Assembly (NCBI GenBank): GCA_020435025.1
Contig: JAGRAG010000045.1
Span: 1-9,171, forward strand
DNA: 9,171 nucleotides
Reading direction: 5' to 3'
Source: Bdellovibrionales bacterium
Lineage (GTDB): Bacteria; Bdellovibrionota; Bdellovibrionia; Bdellovibrionales; UBA1609
The position numbers were made by a program, and so were the translations under genes. Position 1 is the first letter of the stretch; each line of letters begins with the position of its first letter. Shown here one piece after another: positions 5,864-9,171 of the stretch. A model generated the notes under the pieces. It did no database searches. It had not been told where the DNA came from and worked only from the letters and a program-made list of their open reading frames with translations.

Positions 5864-6037
5864 ATGGAAGTTATTAGTCTTAAAAAAGCAAAAGAAGCCA
5901 AGTTTCTGCTGGAAGCGGTGCAAAAGACTGGCTCCCCAGAAAGCACCTTGTCAGACGTTCTAAATGCTCTTCAAAGGCTTGAAAAATCAGCCAAAACTAC
6001 CGATAAGCAACCGTTATGGCGGGAAAAAAATCAGTAG
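5864..6037 (+). CDS. Small ORF (57 aa) overlapping the integrase start
   Basis: ATG at 5864, 20 bases after the tRNA, to TAG at 6035-6037; overlaps the integrase ATG (6016) by 22 bases in another frame. The protein is hydrophilic and Lys-rich with a likely helical start (MEVISLKKAKEAKFLLEAV) and a second helical stretch (TLSDVLNALQRLEK). No known domain recognised. Its position immediately before int and the overlap suggest translational coupling, and a role as a recombination directionality factor or int regulator is possible but not shown. No clear Shine-Dalgarno precedes the ATG. It could be a chance ORF; the continuous helical composition and the absence of any other candidate between tRNA and int argue for it. 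Confidence 0.5.
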   Translation: MEVISLKKAKEAKFLLEAVQKTGSPESTLSDVLNALQRLEKSAKTTDKQPLWREKNQ

Positions 6038-7206
6038 AAAAAGAGCAATTAGCAGATCGGGATTATATAAATTCCTACTTTGTGAAGAGACCCCCTAAAG
6101 ATTACGTTAAAGGGTATCGAATAAGCTTTTCGATCATTCAAAAATCTGTAAATTCCAAGGGTGAGATTCTTTCAAGAAAAACAATCAAAACAGATACCAT
6201 CAAGAAGATAAATCAAGACCTCATTGCTAAAAGATTGAGTTGGGATGATGCAAATCGGCTTATTAACGAAATTAAAGACAACTTACTTAAACAAGATAAA
6301 AAACTGAGAGGACAACTTTTAACACATTCAAAAAATGAATTGTGGATGAACAAGTACATTGAGAAAGTTTACTCATATAAGAGAAAAAAGACTTTAAAAG
6401 ATTGGGATTCAGCTAAAAATGAAATAACCCGAGCATTTGTTGCTCTGGGTGATCTAGATTTGGCCACTGCTACTCAAGACGAAATCGAAGAACAAATTGA
6501 TAAGCATTGTGCAGGTAATATTAAAAGAAGTAGAAATGTTACCAAAAAGCTTAATTCAGTGCTGAGATCTGGAGTTGTGAGAACTGACATACACAAACTA
6601 TCTTACTCTAAAAAGCCCGAACGAATTGTTAGGTATGTTACTCACTCTGAGCTAAAAGGTTTGGTTACGTATATTAAATCGAATGTTGATAAGTCAGAAA
6701 TTATTGGGGGACTCACAAGAGATGAGTTCATTTCCCTTATACAGACACTTTATTATTCAGGTCTCCGTATTGGTGAGGCATTGGCAGCTTGTAAGAGGAA
6801 CTGGGACTCTAAAGAAAGAGTATTCCACGTGCTCCATCAACTCGACAGAAAAGGAAATAAGCGACTTCCTAAAGGTGACAAAACAAGGAAGACAGTGATT
6901 CCTAAAATTGGAGCTAAAGCTTTCCAGTCTTGGTTGGAAGTTAAAAATAAATCTAAAGTTGATTCAATAAAGATTTCGAAAACATTAAAGAAGTATTGTA
7001 AAGCCCATTTTGATGATGAGACTAATCATCTGTCTTGCCATGATCTTCGTCACAGTTTTGCAAATTACCTATTAAAAGAATGTGGATTTACTATGCAGGC
7101 AACGGCAATGCTATTAGGAAACTCAGTGGCCGTCTGTGAAGAGTATTATTATCATTGGAAACCACATGATGAGACGCTTAAATTTATTTCTGAGAAAACT
7201 GGGTAA
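6016..7206 (+). CDS. Tyrosine recombinase/integrase of a tRNA-linked element
   Basis: Site-specific recombinase of the phage integrase/XerC-D fold, probably responsible for integrating and excising the element beside tRNA-Leu. 396 aa: N-terminal arm-binding-like region (about 1-100), a core-binding SAM-like region (about 100-195, including NELWMNKYIEKVYSYK) and a catalytic domain from about 205. Catalytic residues: Arg I R251 in YYSGLRIGEAL; probable beta-hairpin Lys in the segment LPKGDKTRK; box II H342-x-x-R345 in CHDLRHSFANYLL; nucleophile most likely Y378, in the run YYYHW. The usual second His/Trp (LGHSS) is Asn369 in LLGNSVAVCEEY. The gene is clearly A+T-richer than lysC or lysA. The ATG is embedded in the end of the small ORF at 5864 and has no clear ribosome site of its own. 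It converges with the lipoprotein operon. The insertion target cannot be proven because the second attachment site is not visible. Confidence 0.92.
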   Translation: MAGKKSVEKEQLADRDYINSYFVKRPPKDYVKGYRISFSIIQKSVNSKGEILSRKTIKTDTIKKINQDLIAKRLSWDDANRLINEIKDNLLKQDKKLRGQLLTHSKNELWMNKYIEKVYSYKRKKTLKDWDSAKNEITRAFVALGDLDLATATQDEIEEQIDKHCAGNIKRSRNVTKKLNSVLRSGVVRTDIHKLSYSKKPERIVRYVTHSELKGLVTYIKSNVDKSEIIGGLTRDEFISLIQTLYYSGLRIGEALAACKRNWDSKERVFHVLHQLDRKGNKRLPKGDKTRKTVIPKIGAKAFQSWLEVKNKSKVDSIKISKTLKKYCKAHFDDETNHLSCHDLRHSFANYLLKECGFTMQATAMLLGNSVAVCEEYYYHWKPHDETLKFISEKTG

Positions 7207-7210
7207 GAAA

Positions 7211-7236
7211 ACCCCAGAGGTAGGAGCCCCTGGGGT
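7211..7236. terminator. Terminator hairpin between the convergent integrase and lipoprotein genes
   Basis: ACCCCAG (7211-7217) pairs with CTGGGGT (7230-7236). On the minus strand it is followed by TTTTCTT, so it best terminates the lipoprotein operon; on the plus strand no T-run follows, but the stem lies five bases after the integrase stop. A second small hairpin GAGC-TTTC-GCTC (7253-7264) sits between it and the lipoprotein stop. Confidence 0.65.
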
Positions 7237-7274
7237 CAATGTAGATAGGAGTGAGCTTTCGCTCTGGTTAATAA

Positions 7275-8285
7275 TTAGTCCATTGCCGAATAAAAAATAA
7301 GATGATTGCCGTTTCCTGTGTAAGTATAATTTCCAGCTCCTGGGTAAGTTATATTACCAAGTATTGAAAACACACCAAGAGTTGTTCCACCTGAACCATC
7401 GTCAACACCTTCAAAAAATACTTTTATGGATTTAACATTAAACTCATCCGTACCCATAAAAGCATAACCGCCTTCATAGCCAAGAGAGTAACGGTCTGGG
7501 GTATCAAACTCACTGCCTCCAGATCCATAGCCCCAATCGTATTTCAGGGTAGAATTTTGAGATAAAAGATAAGTGTTATTTGTACTTCCACCATCAATAA
7601 GGAAGCCAGTGTATTGGCCATACGAATCTGGGAAATTACTTTCTATTACATCAACAGAAAATAGAACATAAAGACTTGTTCCATAAATCATAATCCCAAA
7701 TTGGTCATTTGCAGCCAGCTCTTGAGAGTTATCTAAATCAAGAATTCCGTTATCACAAGTAGCCTCAATTTCATCTGTGGCTGAATTGATTTGGGCTGAA
7801 TTACAAAAGCCAGCATTACAAGTTATATTAAGCCCAAGACCTGTCACAGACACATCGTTGTGGCTCACTGTAACCCCTAAAACAAGAGGTTCATTATTAT
7901 AGCCCTCTTGTATGGCTATGAACTTCCGCTCCGTATAGGCCCCACAGGAGGGCTCATAGACTCCAAAAGCATAGTCTCCAAATCCAGCATCAGTAACACC
8001 AATTTTTAGTTTATTTTCGACCTGAATAGTTTCAGTTTTAAACTCAGAAATATCTGGTTGACCTAAAAGAAAGTCTCTAGTGTACCATCCAGAAAAGGTT
8101 GAAGAACCTCCTCCACCTGATCCATATTCACATTCGCCTATAAACCCATAATTAGTAGCCGTGGGGTCTTGGCAAACAGTTATGTCTCCGGGGTCCGTAG
8201 AAGCATCACTAGAGCTGCCTCCTCCGCCTTTACACCCAAGCAGGGCGAGACTTAAGACTAGTGTAATAAGTAAATTTTTTTTCAT
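7275..8285 (-). CDS. Putative lipoprotein, Gly/Ser-rich N-terminus, unknown function
   Basis: 336 aa from the ATG at 8285. A signal peptide (MKKNLLITLVLSLALLGC) ends in a lipobox LLGC with acylated Cys18, so the protein should be membrane-anchored on the periplasmic or outer face. The mature part starts with a flexible KGGGGSSSDAS linker, then VCQDPTATNYGFIGECEYG, which resembles one unit of the C-x-DP-x-A-x-NY...C-x-Y motif repeated in secreted proteins of marine Bacteroidetes, then a second Gly linker and about 270 residues rich in Asn, Gly, Ser and aromatics with several Cys (YEPSCGAY, NITCNAGFCNS, ATCDNG). No family recognised for that part. Start: an in-frame ATG at 8297 is possible, but the one at 8285 overlaps the response-regulator stop as ATGA and has GGGAG at a good distance. 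Last gene of the minus-strand operon. Confidence 0.8.
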   Translation of the reverse strand: MKKNLLITLVLSLALLGCKGGGGSSSDASTDPGDITVCQDPTATNYGFIGECEYGSGGGGSSTFSGWYTRDFLLGQPDISEFKTETIQVENKLKIGVTDAGFGDYAFGVYEPSCGAYTERKFIAIQEGYNNEPLVLGVTVSHNDVSVTGLGLNITCNAGFCNSAQINSATDEIEATCDNGILDLDNSQELAANDQFGIMIYGTSLYVLFSVDVIESNFPDSYGQYTGFLIDGGSTNNTYLLSQNSTLKYDWGYGSGGSEFDTPDRYSLGYEGGYAFMGTDEFNVKSIKVFFEGVDDGSGGTTLGVFSILGNITYPGAGNYTYTGNGNHLIFYSAMD

Positions 8286-8686
8286 ACCTTCTCCCATCTA
8301 TTCTTTAACATTTCTTTTAAAGTTTGAATTTCGAGTGCTTTTTGTTTGCTGGTTACTTTTAAATTTACTTTGTCCCCAAGTTCTTTTTTAAGATTCTCAA
8401 AACACTCAAGGTTATCAGGGTGCCCAGTGGCTATGATAATTGCTTTTAATTGAATTCTCGCCTTTACGATTTCTCGAATTAGATCGCATCCATTGAGGCC
8501 AGGCATATCGTGATCAGTAATTAGATATGTGACATACTCGGTTTTCAAGATATCAAGAGCCTCTAAGCCATTATTTGCTGTCAATACCTTATAGGGTCCA
8601 GCCTCTTGATACTGAAACTTCATATAGTTAAGGTATTCCTTTAAATCGTCGGCAACTAAGACCGTATCTCCAGCATCACTGACCAT
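8282..8686 (-). CDS. Single-domain response regulator (CheY-like receiver)
   Basis: 134 aa, a receiver domain only, with no output domain. Acidic pair D13-D14 in LVADD, phospho-acceptor D58 in LITDHDMPGLNG, switch Thr T87 in IIIATGHPD, and a probable conserved Lys near K114 (VTSKQK), where the usual following Pro is missing. It should be phosphorylated by a partner histidine kinase, which is not in this window. The ATG has AAGGTG eight bases upstream; the gene overlaps the XRE regulator's end by 11 bases and shares ATGA with the lipoprotein start, so the three are translationally coupled. Role unknown; signalling by phosphorylation without DNA binding, or interaction with the neighbouring regulator, is possible. 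Confidence 0.88.
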   Translation of the reverse strand: MVSDAGDTVLVADDLKEYLNYMKFQYQEAGPYKVLTANNGLEALDILKTEYVTYLITDHDMPGLNGCDLIREIVKARIQLKAIIIATGHPDNLECFENLKKELGDKVNLKVTSKQKALEIQTLKEMLKNRWEKV

Positions 8687-9020
8687 CTTTATTCACCTTT
8701 ACTTTCTTTATCGTTATTTCATATAAGCCAGTGTGAATTTCAGATTTATCTAAAATGTCTTCTATTAAGTGTTGTGGATCGTCTTCCCCAAAAAGAAGAT
8801 AATGTAGGGATATATCAAAGTAATTAGCAAGTTTCTTAAGGTGCCTTGGATCTCTAGGAATTCTTCCAGACTTACCAATCCATTCTTGAATAGTTTTAGG
8901 AGATACAGAAATGGCTTTAGCTAACTCTTTTTGGGTTAACTCATTTCTTTTACATAAACTCTGTAGTATTTCACCAAAACTCTTTTTCATAACTTTTTTA
9001 ATTATTAGTTTCTTTTCCAT
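8676..9020 (-). CDS. XRE/Cro-CI family helix-turn-helix regulator
   Basis: 114 aa from the preferred ATG at 9020. One HTH_3 domain: LTQKELAKAISVSPKTIQEW is the helix-turn-helix, followed by the typical ending LANYFDISLHYLLFGED. The remaining 25 or so residues (LIEDILDKSEIHTGLYEITIKK...) are short and have no recognised ligand domain. DNA-binding repressor or activator, probably dimeric, of its own operon or of element functions (inference). Start choice: in-frame ATGs at 9047 and 9044 lack a ribosome site and overlap the upstream frame's stop, whereas the ATG at 9020 has AGGG eight bases upstream. The gene's end overlaps the response regulator by 11 bases. Such regulators are common on integrative elements. 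Confidence 0.88.
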   Translation of the reverse strand: MEKKLIIKKVMKKSFGEILQSLCKRNELTQKELAKAISVSPKTIQEWIGKSGRIPRDPRHLKKLANYFDISLHYLLFGEDDPQHLIEDILDKSEIHTGLYEITIKKVKVNKDGQ

Positions 9021-9036
9021 GTTATCGTCCCTAAAA

Positions 9037-9171
9037 TTAAACATCATAAGTTAAGACCGAGTTGCTTCCGCTTATACCTACAAAGTCAGGTTTGCTTCCT
9101 GAATTACTTCTTTCCGTATCTGCCCCAGGTTGATTCATTGCGAGCAGTTCTATAAAAAGCGGTTTCAAGCC
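9037..9171 (-). CDS. C-terminal end of an unknown protein (5' part outside window)
   Basis: Minus-strand frame open from the right edge to TAA at 9039-9037: 44 residues beginning GLKPLFIELLAMNQPGADTE and ending SNSVLTYDV. No family recognised. The stop lies 17 bases before the XRE regulator start, with that gene's ribosome site between them, which fits an operon. An open frame of 44 codons could arise by chance, so confidence is modest. An internal ATG would allow a short stand-alone ORF. Confidence 0.45.
   Translation of the reverse strand, partial: GLKPLFIELLAMNQPGADTERSNSGSKPDFVGISGSNSVLTYDV

Noticed and set aside
9161..9171. GGTTTCAAGCC at the right edge as a tRNA T-loop and the element's second attachment site
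   Set aside because: No T-stem pairing or match to exon 2 of the tRNA-Leu, and it is cut by the window edge.

Overview
The window looks like a chromosome segment from a moderate-GC Gram-negative bacterium, with an acquired region starting at a tRNA-Leu gene. I lean towards a Bdellovibrio-type (Bdellovibrionota) host from the overall style: tight lysC-lysA coupling, lipoprotein genes and a palindromic intergenic element. This is an impression, not proof. Judged by eye, base composition is fairly balanced up to about 5.3 kb and clearly richer in A+T from about 5.85 kb to the end.

Housekeeping half (1-5.3 kb). The 3' part of lysC (aspartokinase) runs directly into lysA (diaminopimelate decarboxylase), with the stop and start codons sharing one base: the first and last enzymes of lysine biosynthesis. 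Facing them is murI (glutamate racemase). The gap between the convergent lysA and murI genes is almost entirely a 107-bp palindromic element that also supplies the last codons of lysA. Upstream of murI lies a 334-bp gap with a good promoter, several hairpins and a strong terminator, all reading towards murI: either a small RNA of about 190 nt or an attenuated murI leader. Next come an IMP dehydrogenase/GMP reductase family gene without CBS domains and, overlapping it, a gene for a multi-pass membrane protein.

tRNA-Leu region (5.39-5.85 kb). This is the highlight. A tRNA-Leu(UAA) gene (5539-5844) is interrupted between U34 and A35 of the anticodon by a 217-nt group I intron. Its P1, P3-P8 and P9 elements can be traced, and it closely resembles the tRNA-Leu(UAA) introns of cyanobacteria and plastids. 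A second 5' half of a tRNA-Leu (5390-5428) sits 149 bp upstream. It shares 30 identical bases but has a different acceptor stem and no intron at the same place, so it looks like a disrupted intron-less relative.

Acquired region (5.85 kb to end). Twenty bases after the tRNA a 57-codon ORF begins and overlaps a tyrosine recombinase gene, the classic tRNA-integrase layout of an integrative element. Convergent to the integrase is an operon on the minus strand: the C-terminus of an unknown protein (right edge), an XRE-type regulator, a single-domain response regulator and a lipoprotein. Its genes are tightly spaced or overlapping. The far end of the putative element is not in the window.
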